The notes under the pieces: model-generated
What the model saw: only the letters and a program-made list of their open reading frames with translations
Database searches by the model: none
Told to the model about the DNA's origin: nothing
Shown: positions 1-7,961 of the stretch, in pieces
How positions within the stretch are numbered: the first letter of the stretch is position 1
Layout: every line of letters begins with the position of its first letter
Translations under genes and position numbers: made by a program
From: JAFLCM01 sp964510955
GTDB taxonomy: Bacteria > Planctomycetota > Phycisphaerae > Phycisphaerales > UBA1924
Length of the DNA stretch: 21,046 bases
Assembly: GCA_964510955.1 (NCBI GenBank)
Contig: CAZEDW010000056.1
Span: 1-21,046, forward strand
Reading direction: 5' to 3'

Positions 1-257
1 CGCTGGTGAAGATCATGGCCGACCCGGCGGCCGCGACCGCGTCGAAGGTGGCCGCAGCAACGAGTCTGCTGAAGTTCGGCCGCGAGGGCGTGGTGCTGGA
101 CGACCTCGAGGAGCGCGTGGCGAAACTGGAGCGCGGCGACCAGCCGCTGGTCCGCGAGCCCGACGCCTCCGAACTGGACGACAGTGAGTTCCGGCACGTG
201 CTCAAGACGGCGCGGGGCATGAGCAGTCAGCCCGCCGAGACCGGGGAGGCGGCATGA
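1..257 (+). CDS. Phage-type small protein, 5' end outside window (partial)
   Basis: The reading frame is open from the window edge. A GTG at 6 could start it, but the frame continues upstream, so the gene is probably cut by the window. The visible protein begins with an Ala-rich helical stretch (KIMADPAAATASKVAAATSLLKF in outline) and continues with an acidic coiled coil (LEERVAKLE). This pattern resembles small helical proteins encoded just upstream of terminase genes in prophages, but no catalytic or diagnostic motif is present, so the assignment is by style only. The stop overlaps the start of the next gene (ATGA), so the two are translationally coupled. No terminase follows; a gene on the opposite strand begins at 636, so the phage-like module appears truncated here. 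Confidence 0.5.
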   Translation, partial: LVKIMADPAAATASKVAAATSLLKFGREGVVLDDLEERVAKLERGDQPLVREPDASELDDSEFRHVLKTARGMSSQPAETGEAA

Positions 258-571
258 CCACCGCGACGATCCGCAACCGCCTCAAGCGTCTGGAGCGAGC
301 GGCGGCCGAGAGCGCCGGCGACGGACAGTGCCCGACCTGCCGGGGGCGCGGGGTGTTGGAGGTGTTCCTGGGCGAAGACGATCCTTCACCGCACCCGGGG
401 TGCGCCGCGTGCGGGAGAATCCTGAAGGTCCTGCTGGTGGAGGTCGCAGGCGGGACCAACGAACCACCCGAGCGCGCTGGCACGCCGGAGCGTCGAGCCG
501 AAGAATCGAAGGCGCGGCCCGGTTCCGGGGGGGAGGAGCGCTTTGTCCCCAAAGCGATCCTCCGAGACTAG
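254..571 (+). CDS. Small zinc-ribbon protein, phage-associated type
   Basis: A 105-aa protein whose ATG overlaps the upstream stop by four bases (ATGA). The N-terminus is basic and helical (RNRLKRLERAA). Two Cys pairs follow, CPTC at about residues 26-29 and CAAC at about 50-53, spaced as in a small zinc ribbon. The C-terminal 40 residues are charged, low in complexity and probably disordered. Very small proteins with an N-terminal RLxRLE helix and a CxxC ribbon are frequent beside phage packaging genes, but I cannot assign a function. The zinc ligands are visible; the phage link rests on coupling to the preceding gene. Confidence 0.55.
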   Translation: MTTATIRNRLKRLERAAAESAGDGQCPTCRGRGVLEVFLGEDDPSPHPGCAACGRILKVLLVEVAGGTNEPPERAGTPERRAEESKARPGSGGEERFVPKAILRD

Positions 572-635
572 CCTTCCCGTCATGGGCAAACTCTGCGTCC
601 CCGAACTGATCAGTCTGAATTCATCCCCACCGGCT

Positions 636-1811
636 CTACGTCGCGGGCCGAGGCTCTTCGAACAGCGAATAGAAGCGATACAGAATGCGGTCTTTCGCCG
701 AAGTTCGCTTCGCCAGCATTGACAGCAGTAGACCCACCATACCGCCGACTACTGGCTTTTTTACCATCGACGCCAAACTCCCGTCAGCGGGAGGTGGGTC
801 GGTCGCAATCGCCGCAACAGCTCCCGCAACAAATCCAATTGTGGCGTCGCGTGCATGATGATGAAGAGACTTTGTCTGCATCCTTTGCTTGATCGCCGCG
901 ACTCGCGGGGCGAGCGCCTGTCTTGCCTGCTGTGAGAACTCCCTGCTAAGCAGGCCCCCCGGGCCGTGCTCTTCCCGCAGCACGGCACGCGCGATGCTTG
1001 CCATCTCCGCTCGCCACTCAACAAAAGCCTCTTCCTCGTCTCGGATTCTCTGTAGGTCGCCGAGATCAAAGTTCGAAAAGGCAGGAAGTTCAAGACGACC
1101 AAACAGGTCCACAGCCTGCAGCTCGACGCGATCGGTTGAGGTGAGATACTGGTTTGTGCGGGACAGTTGAAACTCGTGCAGATCGAGCAACGCCCGGTAC
1201 TTCGCTGTCCACGAGGTGTTCGTCTCGGCGGCGATCACCTGCGTGATGTGATACTCGTCGATCACATTGGTCTCATTCATGTGTGCCGGCAGCGAGTGGT
1301 CCCGACAAATCCGCCTGACGAATTCGATGAGTTCAGAATCGCGTGCCGCGAACGCGTTCAACTCATGGATGTACGGCTCGGTCCGCCGACTATCGGGCCA
1401 ATTTGAAACGACGACGGCCCCGCGCTCAATGAGCCCGCGAAGGTGCGCATAGGTCCGCACAAACTCGGCGACGACGGCGTGCGGCTCCGGGCGGAGCGCG
1501 AGGTCCAAGGGGCTCAGAGGCATATGGAAAACGTGGACCCGAGGGTAATACAGGAGCAAGTTAGCGATGGACGCTACATAGCCGCCGGCCCCGCCCATGT
1601 CGCGTATTTCGGCGGGTCCGATCAGCCTCGGTACCATCGCAACCAAAGGCGGGCTTTGATCCGGCTGCTCCTGTTGAGTGTCGCCGAAGAGCGTCCACTG
1701 CTCGGCGAGATCGTACAGCTGTGGGGCTGAGAGTCCGCCCACCGAGGATGCGAGGTCGGGCGTCAAAGACGCACCGAAAAAATTCTCCAGCAGATCGACG
1801 ATTGTTGCCAA
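636..1811 (-). CDS. Hypothetical protein, 391 aa, with hydrophobic glycine-rich C-terminus
   Basis: Not recognised. The frame is open further upstream (to 2048), but that extension is antisense to a recombinase fragment and is low-complexity and Arg-rich. I prefer the TTG at 1811, which has GGAGG five bases upstream and gives a normal soluble N-terminus (MATIVDLLENFFG). A GTG pair at 1941-1946 is the alternative. The central part is mixed alpha/beta with no clear nucleotide-binding or nuclease motif. Near the C-terminus, two short Gly/Ala-rich hydrophobic segments (FVAGAVAAIA and VVGGMVGLLLSML) separated by about 25 residues could insert in or bind a membrane. Base composition looks less GC-rich than the flanking genes, and the gene lies between phage remnants and recombinase debris, so horizontal acquisition is likely. 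A membrane-active effector is possible but unproven. Confidence 0.6.
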   Translation of the reverse strand: MATIVDLLENFFGASLTPDLASSVGGLSAPQLYDLAEQWTLFGDTQQEQPDQSPPLVAMVPRLIGPAEIRDMGGAGGYVASIANLLLYYPRVHVFHMPLSPLDLALRPEPHAVVAEFVRTYAHLRGLIERGAVVVSNWPDSRRTEPYIHELNAFAARDSELIEFVRRICRDHSLPAHMNETNVIDEYHITQVIAAETNTSWTAKYRALLDLHEFQLSRTNQYLTSTDRVELQAVDLFGRLELPAFSNFDLGDLQRIRDEEEAFVEWRAEMASIARAVLREEHGPGGLLSREFSQQARQALAPRVAAIKQRMQTKSLHHHARDATIGFVAGAVAAIATDPPPADGSLASMVKKPVVGGMVGLLLSMLAKRTSAKDRILYRFYSLFEEPRPAT

Positions 1812-1935
1812 GGTGCCCTCCGGGCCCAGTCGGCCATCAGATTCGCTGTATCCGTCCGTGGCTAATTGTACCCGTGCTCCCCAAATCGCTCCTTCGCCCT
1901 TCCCATCGGTAGGTCGCTGCGGGTAACCCAGCGGC

Positions 1936-2110
1936 GTAGTCACCACCCTCCAACGACGCCCCCGCCGCCTCCCGCCCGAGGTCCTGACAGACGCCGAGGC
2001 GCGCCGGCTCATGGACGCCTGCGGCGAAAGTGCCCGCGGCGACCGCAACCGGGCGCTGCTGGCGGTGATGTACCGAACCGGTCTGCGGGTGTCCGAGGCG
2101 CTGGCGCTTT
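1936..2110 (+). pseudogene. Tyrosine recombinase fragment (both ends missing)
   Basis: The plus-strand frame reads PPEVLTDAEARRLMDACG, then RNRALLAVMYRTGLRVSEALAL. This matches residues 10-56 of the intact recombinase at 2463-3071 at about 72% identity with a one-residue gap. No start codon lies between the in-frame stop at 1924-1926 and the conserved part. At the other end, homology stops exactly after the GCGCT of the Leu-Ala-Leu codons. Only the first catalytic Arg (in TGLR) remains; the Lys, HxxR, His and Tyr positions are absent. It is a relic of an earlier, related element outside the present cassette. Confidence 0.8.
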
Positions 2111-2205
2111 ACCGCGTTGCCCTCGGCGGCGTCGAGCGTGGCGATGCGCTGCTCGATTTCCCGAATGCCGTCCTTGAGCCTGGCCCCCCGCTGCTGGTAC
2201 CCGTG
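2107..2205 (-). pseudogene. Coiled-coil gene fragment
   Basis: The minus strand between the recombinase relic and the cassette end reads YQQRGARLKDGIREIEQRIA, then TLDAAEGNAVKR, a regular amphipathic coiled coil. It has no start and is bounded on both sides by recombination junctions. Such helices occur at the C-terminus of large serine recombinases and in many other proteins, so the parent gene cannot be named. It may simply be open by chance. Confidence 0.25.
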
Positions 2206-2239
2206 AGTAGCGCTTTACCCCGTGAGCGATACTCAAGGA
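2200..2239 (+). repeat. Left terminal inverted repeat / recombination site of the cassette
   Basis: Reading inward, the site has an outer arm GAGTAGCGCTT (2205-2215), an 8-bp spacer TACCCCGT (2216-2223) and an inner arm GAGCGATACTC (2224-2234). The arms form an imperfect palindrome, as in tyrosine-recombinase core sites. Against the reverse complement of 11019-11058, the 40 bp match at 32 positions: 15/16 in the outer part, 11/11 in the inner arm and only 3/8 in the spacer. The conserved arms with a variable spacer are what a recombinase binding two half-sites would produce. Confidence 0.75.
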
Positions 2240-2462
2240 CCCCCCGGCCATGCCCCCGAAGCCGCTTCCCGCCGCCGCCGTGCAAGGAAATGCGCGGAAA
2301 TGCCAGCCCCCAGGCCCCCCGGCCCCCCCGGAACGGGTACCCCGAGGGGCCGCCACCGCCCGCCGGGGGCCAAACCCGCCACGCCGCAAAGCCCCCGCCC
2401 ACGGCGAAACGTCGCCCGCGACGGACGATCCCGTTGGATTTGGTAGGGGCGGGACGGTCCGC

Positions 2463-3071
2463 ATGGTCCGCAAGCCCCGCCGCCGGTTCCCCCCGGAAGT
2501 CCTCACCGACTCCGAGGTCCGGCAGTTGATGGCGGCGTGCGGCACGAGGTCCCTGGCAGCGGCCCGGAACCGCGCCCTGATCGCCCTGCTCTACCGCACC
2601 GGCCTGCGGGTCTCCGAGGCCTTGGCGCTGCGGCCCAAGGACATGGACCTCTCCGGGGGGGCCATCCGGGTGCTGCACGGCAAGGGCGACACGTTCCGCA
2701 CCGTCGGCATCGACCCCGGCGCGGCGGCGGTGGTGGCCGAGTGGATGGGGATCAGAGCCTCAGCAGGGGTCAACGGCGTCTCGCCCGTGTTCTGCACCCG
2801 CGCTGGCGGCCCCGTCCAGACCGGCTACGTCCGCATCCTCATGGCCCGGCTGGCCCGCAAGGCGGGCATCGACAAGCGCGTCCACGCCCACGGCCTGCGG
2901 CACACCCACGCGGCCCAGCTCCGCGAGGAGGGCGTCGATGTCGGGATCATCTCGCGGCAGCTGGGGCACCGGTCCATCGTGACCACGGCGCGGTACCTGG
3001 ACCATGTGGCGCCGTTCGCGGTGGTGAAGGTGATGCAGGGCCGAGCGTGGGCCGGGAGCGGTATCGTCTGA
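2463..3071 (+). CDS. Short tyrosine recombinase (integrase), catalytic domain only
   Basis: A 202-aa site-specific recombinase that cuts and rejoins DNA through a 3'-phosphotyrosine. The full active site is visible: Arg49 (in TGLR), Lys74 (HGKGD), His143-x-x-Arg146 (HGLR), His169 (QLGH) and nucleophile Tyr178 (ARYLDH). The frame extends upstream to an ATG at 2250, but those extra 71 residues are Pro/Ala/Arg-rich low-complexity sequence without homology to the recombinase fold. The ATG at 2463 matches the conserved start of the domain, although its ribosome-binding site is weak. Most integrases carry an N-terminal SAM-like core-binding domain of about 100 residues, which is missing here. The gene sits about 220 bp inside the left repeat and 85 bp before hsdR, and it probably moves the cassette. 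Confidence 0.85.
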   Translation: MVRKPRRRFPPEVLTDSEVRQLMAACGTRSLAAARNRALIALLYRTGLRVSEALALRPKDMDLSGGAIRVLHGKGDTFRTVGIDPGAAAVVAEWMGIRASAGVNGVSPVFCTRAGGPVQTGYVRILMARLARKAGIDKRVHAHGLRHTHAAQLREEGVDVGIISRQLGHRSIVTTARYLDHVAPFAVVKVMQGRAWAGSGIV

Positions 3072-3156
3072 GATTCATCGAGTTCGGGTCTGCGCCGCCG
3101 AGAGACGGTGTTGTAAACTTCGCTCCGCGGCGTTGGCTGGCCGCCCCGGAGGCCCC

Positions 3157-5967
3157 TTGCCCCTCGATCCCGAAGCACAAGCCCGCGTCCACATCGACCA
3201 GCAGTTGGCGCTGGCGGGGTGGATCGTTCAAGACCACGGCGAGATGAACATCTCGGCCGGGCCTGGCGTTGCCATCCGCGAGTTTCCCCTGAAGACCGGC
3301 TTCGCCGACTACCTGCTCTACGCCAATGGCCGGGCCATCGGCGTGGTCGAAGCCAAACCTGAGGGCCACACCCTCACCGGCGTCGAAACGCAGTCCTCCA
3401 AGTACACCGGCGGCCTGCCGAAAGACCTGCCGTCGTGGGTCGGCCCCGGCAAGCCCCTTCCCTTTGCCTATGAGTCCACCGGGGTGGTCACCCAGTTCAC
3501 CAACGCCCTCGACCCCGACGCCCGCAGCCGAGAGGTGTTCAGCTTCCACCGCCCCGAGGAACTCGTCCGCCTCGCCTCACTCGACAGGCAACTCCGGGCC
3601 AACCTCCGGGCCATGCCGCCACTGGAGACCCGGGCCCTGTGGGACAAGCAGATCACCGCCATCACCAACCTGGAGCAGTCACTCGCCGACAACCGCCCCC
3701 GCTCGCTCATCCAGATGGTCATGGGCTCGGGCAAGACCTTCACGGCGTGCAACATCGCCTACCGCCTCATCAAGTTCGCCCAGGCCAAGCGCATCCTGTT
3801 CCTGGTGGACCGGAACAACCTCGGCCGCCAGACGCTCAACGAGTTCCAGCAGTTCTCTTCGCCCCACACCCAGTACAAGTTCACCGAGGAGTTCGGCGTC
3901 CAGCATCTCAAAAAGAACACCATCGACCCCGCCGCCAAGGTCGTCATCACCACCATCCAGCGGCTCTACTCCATCCTGAAGGGCGAGGAAGATTTCGACG
4001 AGGGCAACGAGAACGCATCCATGTTCGAGGCCGCCCCGTCGGCAGCCCTTCTCAAACAGCCCCTGCCCGTGGTCTACAACCAGAAGATCCCGCCCGAGTT
4101 CTTCGACTTCATCATCGTGGACGAGTGCCACCGCTCCATCTACAACGTGTGGCGGCAGGTGCTGGAGTACTTCGACGCCTTCACGATCGGCCTCACCGCT
4201 ACTCCCAGCGCCCAGACGATCGGGTTCTTCGGCGGCAACCTCGTGATGGAGTACACCCACGAGCAGGCCGTTATCGACGGCGTCAATGTCGGCTACGACG
4301 TGTACCGCATCGAAACCAGGGTCGGCGCCCAGGGGGCCAGGCTGGATAAGAACCCCGGTTTCTTCGTCCCCAAGCGCGACCGCGCCACCCGCAAGAAGCG
4401 CCTGGCCGAACTGGACGACGATCTCATCTACGCCCCCGGCCAGCTCGACCGCGACGTGGTCAACGAGAGCCAGATCCGGCTCGTCATCCAGACCTTCCGC
4501 GACAAGCTGCCGGAGATGTTCCCCGGGCGGACCGAGTGCCCCAAGACGCTGGTCTTCGCCAAGACCGACCTCCACGCCGACGATGTCACCAAGATCATCC
4601 GCGAGGAGTTCGCCAAGGGCAACGACTTCTGCCAGAAGATCACAAGCAAGTCCACCGGCAAGCCCCCCGATGTGCTGCTGAACGAGTTCCGCAACAGCTT
4701 CTTCCCGCGCGTCGCCGTGACCGTGGACATGATCGCCACCGGCACCGACGTGAAGCCCCTCGAATGCCTGCTGTTCATGCGGAACATCAACTCGGCGGCA
4801 TACTTCGAGCAGATGAAGGGGCGCGGCTGCCGCATCATCAACGATGATGCCCTTCAAGCCGTCACCCCCGATGCCCGGGTCAAGACCCGGTTCGTCATCG
4901 TCGATGCCGTCGGCGTCACCGAGTGCGAGAAGACCCTCTCCAAGCCGCTGGACCGCCAGCCGTCGGTGTCGCTGGACAAACTCCTGAACACCATCGGCGC
5001 GGGCGGCGTGAGCGATGAGATCGTCTCAACACTTGCCGCCCGCCTGGCCCGGCTGGACCGCGAGTTGACCGACGACCAGCGTGAGCAGATCACAAAGGAC
5101 GCCGGCGGGCGAACGCCCGCCCAGCTCGCCGAGGCGCTGCTCTCCAGCATCGACCCTGATGCCACCGCCGCCCGCGCCGGCGAGCAGTTCAAACTGCCCG
5201 AAGGGGCCGAGCCGACCCCCGAGCAGGCGAGCAAGGTCGAGCAGTCCGCGATGGCCGCCGCCCTGAAGCCCTTTCATAACCCCAAGCTGCGGAACACCAT
5301 CCTGGCGGTCAAGGCCGCCGCCGAGCAGGTTTTTGATGAGGTGAACCGCGACACGCTCCTGAGCGCGGGCTTCAACGCCGCGGCACTGGAGAAGGCCCGT
5401 TCCGTCGTGACGAGCTTCAAGCAGTTCATCCAGGACAACAAGGACGAGATCGAGGCCCTGAAGGTGCTCTACAGCAGGCCCTACCGAGCCGGGCTGCGCT
5501 ACCCGCAGGTGAAGGAGCTGGCCCAGAAGCTCGGCGTCGCGCCCTTCCACGTCGATGCCAAGAAGCCCGAGACGGTCGGGCGGCTGTGGAACGCGTTCGA
5601 GGCCGTCGAGCCCGAAGCCGCGAAGGCACCAGCGCAGGGCAAGCCGCGCCAACTGGTGGACCTCATCGCGCTGGTCAGGCACGCCATCGACGGCGGGTCG
5701 CCGCTGGTGCCGGTGGAGCAGGTGGTGAGGGAGCGGTACGCGGCGTGGCTCGCGGACAAGGCCAAGGCGGGCGTGAGCTTCGAGCCGGAGCAGCGCCGCT
5801 GGCTGGACGCGATCCGGGACCACATCGCCGCGTCGCTGGCCATCGACGCCGAGGCGCTGGAGGATGTGCCCTTCAAGCAGATGGGCGGGCTGGGCGCGGC
5901 GTACGAGGTCTTCGGCGAGTCGCTGCCGACGCTCCTGAGCGAGATGAATGAGAGGTTGGTGGCATGA
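3157..5967 (+). CDS. hsdR: Type I restriction endonuclease subunit R (EcoEI-like HsdR)
   Basis: The 936-aa motor and nuclease subunit of a type I restriction-modification complex; it translocates unmodified DNA using ATP and cleaves it at a distance. A PD-(D/E)xK nuclease domain comes first (Asp51, then Glu65-Ala-Lys67 in VVEAK). A superfamily 2 helicase core follows with Walker A MGSGKT (189-194), DECH box (322-325), motif III GLTATP (345-350) and motif VI QMKGRGCR (552-559). The C-terminal half has the EcoEI-type signature (KPLDRQPSVSLDKLL) and helical S/M-binding region. The frame is open from a TTG at 3133; I prefer the TTG at 3157 because GGAGG (3148-3152) lies just before it and the protein then begins MPLDPEAQARVHIDQQL, as in relatives. 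It overlaps hsdS by four bases (ATGA). It looks intact. Confidence 0.95.
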   Translation: MPLDPEAQARVHIDQQLALAGWIVQDHGEMNISAGPGVAIREFPLKTGFADYLLYANGRAIGVVEAKPEGHTLTGVETQSSKYTGGLPKDLPSWVGPGKPLPFAYESTGVVTQFTNALDPDARSREVFSFHRPEELVRLASLDRQLRANLRAMPPLETRALWDKQITAITNLEQSLADNRPRSLIQMVMGSGKTFTACNIAYRLIKFAQAKRILFLVDRNNLGRQTLNEFQQFSSPHTQYKFTEEFGVQHLKKNTIDPAAKVVITTIQRLYSILKGEEDFDEGNENASMFEAAPSAALLKQPLPVVYNQKIPPEFFDFIIVDECHRSIYNVWRQVLEYFDAFTIGLTATPSAQTIGFFGGNLVMEYTHEQAVIDGVNVGYDVYRIETRVGAQGARLDKNPGFFVPKRDRATRKKRLAELDDDLIYAPGQLDRDVVNESQIRLVIQTFRDKLPEMFPGRTECPKTLVFAKTDLHADDVTKIIREEFAKGNDFCQKITSKSTGKPPDVLLNEFRNSFFPRVAVTVDMIATGTDVKPLECLLFMRNINSAAYFEQMKGRGCRIINDDALQAVTPDARVKTRFVIVDAVGVTECEKTLSKPLDRQPSVSLDKLLNTIGAGGVSDEIVSTLAARLARLDRELTDDQREQITKDAGGRTPAQLAEALLSSIDPDATAARAGEQFKLPEGAEPTPEQASKVEQSAMAAALKPFHNPKLRNTILAVKAAAEQVFDEVNRDTLLSAGFNAAALEKARSVVTSFKQFIQDNKDEIEALKVLYSRPYRAGLRYPQVKELAQKLGVAPFHVDAKKPETVGRLWNAFEAVEPEAAKAPAQGKPRQLVDLIALVRHAIDGGSPLVPVEQVVRERYAAWLADKAKAGVSFEPEQRRWLDAIRDHIAASLAIDAEALEDVPFKQMGGLGAAYEVFGESLPTLLSEMNERLVA

Positions 5968-7559
5968 GCGACCAACCTCTGCCAACCGGCTGGCGATGGG
6001 TCGATCTCGGTGACCTCGCCGCAGAGACCCCGTACGCCATCACTGACGGACCCTTCGGCTCCAACCTCAAGTCTGATCACTACACCCCGAGTGGGCCGCG
6101 AGTGATTCGCTTGCAGAACATTGGTGAAGGCGTGTTCGTTGACGAGCAAGCGCACATTTCCGAAGAGCACTTTGCGCGACTGCGGAAGCACCAAGTGACC
6201 ACAGGCGATCTGGTTGTAGCCATCCTCGGTGAGCGGTTGCCACGGGCTTGTCGGATACCACCTGGTGTTGAACCGGCGATCGTCAAGGCCGACTGCGTGA
6301 AAGTGGCGCTGCACCCGCGACTTGCTGACGGTCGGTACATCAACTGGTGGCTAAACTCTTCGGGAGTGCAACGTCGCACCACGGCCATGCTGAAGGGGGT
6401 CGGCAGGCCCCGGATCAACTTGTCGAAGCTCAGGCAGATCCCGGTTGCCGTACCGCCCCTCCCCGAGCAGCGTCGCATCGTGGCGAAGATCGAGGAGCTG
6501 TTCAGCGATCTGGATGCGGGCGTGGCGGCGCTGGGTCGGGTGCGGGCGAACCTGAAGCGGTATCGCGCGGCGGTGCTCAAGGCCGCCGTCGAGGGGCGGC
6601 TGACCGAGGCGTGGCGCAAGCGGAACCCCGTCGCGCCGGAGGACGCGGCCGCCAAACTCCTCGAACGCATCCTCTTGGGCCGCCGCGCCAAGTGGGAGCA
6701 GGACCAACTCCGCAAGTTCAAGGAGGCGGGGAAGACGCCGCCGAAGGGGTGGAAGGCGAAGTATGAGGAGCCGGTCTCGCCGGTGGTCGAGGAAGCCGCA
6801 CCGCTCCCGCCGAGTTGGTGCTGGGCCACGATGGAGCAACTGACGACCGATGGGCCTCAAAACGGCGTGTACTACCCAAAGTCTCAATACGGCCACGGCA
6901 CACCGATCATCCGGATCGACGACTATCAGAACTATTGGAGTCGGACCTCCGACGAACTTCAGCGCGTGAACGCTCCGTCAGACGATGTTGTGACGTACGG
7001 GGTACGCGCGGGCGACATCATCATCAACCGTGTGAACAGCATGACGCACTTGGGCAAGTGCCTCCTGATCGAGCCGAAGCACGTCCCCGCCCTCTTTGAG
7101 TCAAACATGATGCGGCAATCGATGGCGAGCCAAGTGCTCCCGCCGTTCGTCGCTCACTATCTCAAGTCGGGCGTGGGCAACGCACGCCTGATCGCCAACG
7201 CGAAGTGGGCAGTCAATCAAGCGAGCATCAATCAGACCGACGTTGGCAACACCGCCGTCCCACTTCCACCCCTCGCCGAACAATCCGCCATCGTCGCCGA
7301 GGTCGATCGCCGCCTCTCCGTCGCCGACGCCGCCGAGCAGCAGGTCGAGCACGTCCTCCAGCGCGCCGTCCGCCTCCGCCAGTCCATCCTCAAGCGCGCC
7401 TTCGAGGGCCGACTCGTGCCGCAGGACCCCGCCGATCAGCCCGCCACCAAGATGCTGGAGCGCACAAGCGCCGCGACGAACGGTCATCGCGCGGTTATCG
7501 AGACCAACGGCACGCCGCGCCGCAACACCCCGAAGCGCAGGAGCCGCGCCCGTGCTTGA
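5964..7559 (+). CDS. hsdS: Type I R-M specificity subunit S
   Basis: The 531-aa DNA-recognition subunit that sets the bipartite target of the HsdM/HsdR complex. Two target-recognition domains (about residues 1-165 and 280-435) are each followed by a conserved region: IPVAVPPLPEQRRIVAKIEE near 159-178 and AVPLPPLAEQSAIVAEVD near 431-448, leading into long helices. Between them is a charged linker with KWEQDQLRKFKEAGKTPPKGWK, frequent in this HsdS subfamily. The C-terminus ends in a basic tail (KRRSRARA). The start overlaps the hsdR stop (ATGA), indicating tight coupling. The following gene is not hsdM, as would be usual; about 400 bp of repeat-bearing non-coding DNA and a reverse transcriptase intervene. 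Confidence 0.95.
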   Translation: MSDQPLPTGWRWVDLGDLAAETPYAITDGPFGSNLKSDHYTPSGPRVIRLQNIGEGVFVDEQAHISEEHFARLRKHQVTTGDLVVAILGERLPRACRIPPGVEPAIVKADCVKVALHPRLADGRYINWWLNSSGVQRRTTAMLKGVGRPRINLSKLRQIPVAVPPLPEQRRIVAKIEELFSDLDAGVAALGRVRANLKRYRAAVLKAAVEGRLTEAWRKRNPVAPEDAAAKLLERILLGRRAKWEQDQLRKFKEAGKTPPKGWKAKYEEPVSPVVEEAAPLPPSWCWATMEQLTTDGPQNGVYYPKSQYGHGTPIIRIDDYQNYWSRTSDELQRVNAPSDDVVTYGVRAGDIIINRVNSMTHLGKCLLIEPKHVPALFESNMMRQSMASQVLPPFVAHYLKSGVGNARLIANAKWAVNQASINQTDVGNTAVPLPPLAEQSAIVAEVDRRLSVADAAEQQVEHVLQRAVRLRQSILKRAFEGRLVPQDPADQPATKMLERTSAATNGHRAVIETNGTPRRNTPKRRSRARA

Positions 7560-7588
7560 TCCCCGCACAGCCCGGATTGAGGGATTCC

Positions 7589-7798
7589 CGGCGTGGTCCG
7601 GGAGTCTTTCGGCGTGGAGAAATCGTTTTGCCACGCGGTGGAAGGGTTTTACCGCGTGGTTTTTCTCTTCTGCCACGTGGTTTTGTCCTTCCACCACGTG
7701 GTGCGCGAGTTTTACGGCGTGGTTTTTCGATTTAACCACGTGGTTTTTTGGTTTTACCACGCGGTTTTGCTCCTCCACCACGAGGCTTTGCGGCTCCT
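7589..7798 (+). repeat. Ten-unit 21-bp tandem array with CCACGTGG-type palindromes
   Basis: Ten units run head to tail without a single slip in phase; the core (C-C/G-A/G-C-G-N-G-G) starts at 7589, 7610, 7631, 7652, 7673, 7694, 7715, 7736, 7757 and 7778. The best units read CCACGTGGTTTTT followed by T-rich sequence ending TTTTA; others have CCGCGTGG, CGGCGTGG or CCACGCGG cores. The core is partly self-complementary and better kept than the linker. The 21-bp period is two turns of B-DNA, placing all cores on one face, and also equals seven codons, so frames stay open through it. There is no unique spacer, so this is not a CRISPR. It fills the gap between hsdS and the reverse transcriptase. It could be an operator-like array or part of an RT-associated RNA. 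Confidence 0.9.
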
Positions 7799-7801
7799 CC
7801 G

Positions 7802-7824
7802 CGCGCCAAATCCGCGCTGGCGCG
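7802..7824 (+). other. GC-rich hairpin at the end of the 21-bp array
   Basis: CGCGCCA (7802-7808) and TGGCGCG (7818-7824) form a perfect 7-bp stem around a 9-nt loop, immediately after the last recognisable 21-bp unit. No T-tract follows, so it is unlikely to be an intrinsic terminator. It could cap a structured RNA made from the hsdS-RT gap. The remaining sequence up to the RT start (7825-7961) shows no further repeat. Confidence 0.5.
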
Positions 7825-7961
7825 GCAGGAACGCGGTTACAAGCATGCTCTAGCCAGTCTTTCCCCATGTATGAGTGGTTTGTCGCCACCCGGATTGGCC
7901 GCCCCGCCTTTGTGTCGTGCGACGTGTGTCGGGTCGAAACTGCGCACATGTGAGGTCGAGC

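Noticed and set aside
2250..2462. Upstream extension of the recombinase from ATG 2250
   Set aside because: Low-complexity Pro/Ala/Arg-rich translation immediately next to the cassette end; the conserved protein starts at 2463.
3679..4857. 392-codon minus-strand frame inside hsdR
   Set aside because: Codon-bias shadow of hsdR; repetitive Val/Asp/Leu-rich composition typical of antisense to GC-rich genes.
7589..7798. CRISPR array
   Set aside because: Units are contiguous 21-mers with degenerate linkers, no unique spacers and no cas genes.
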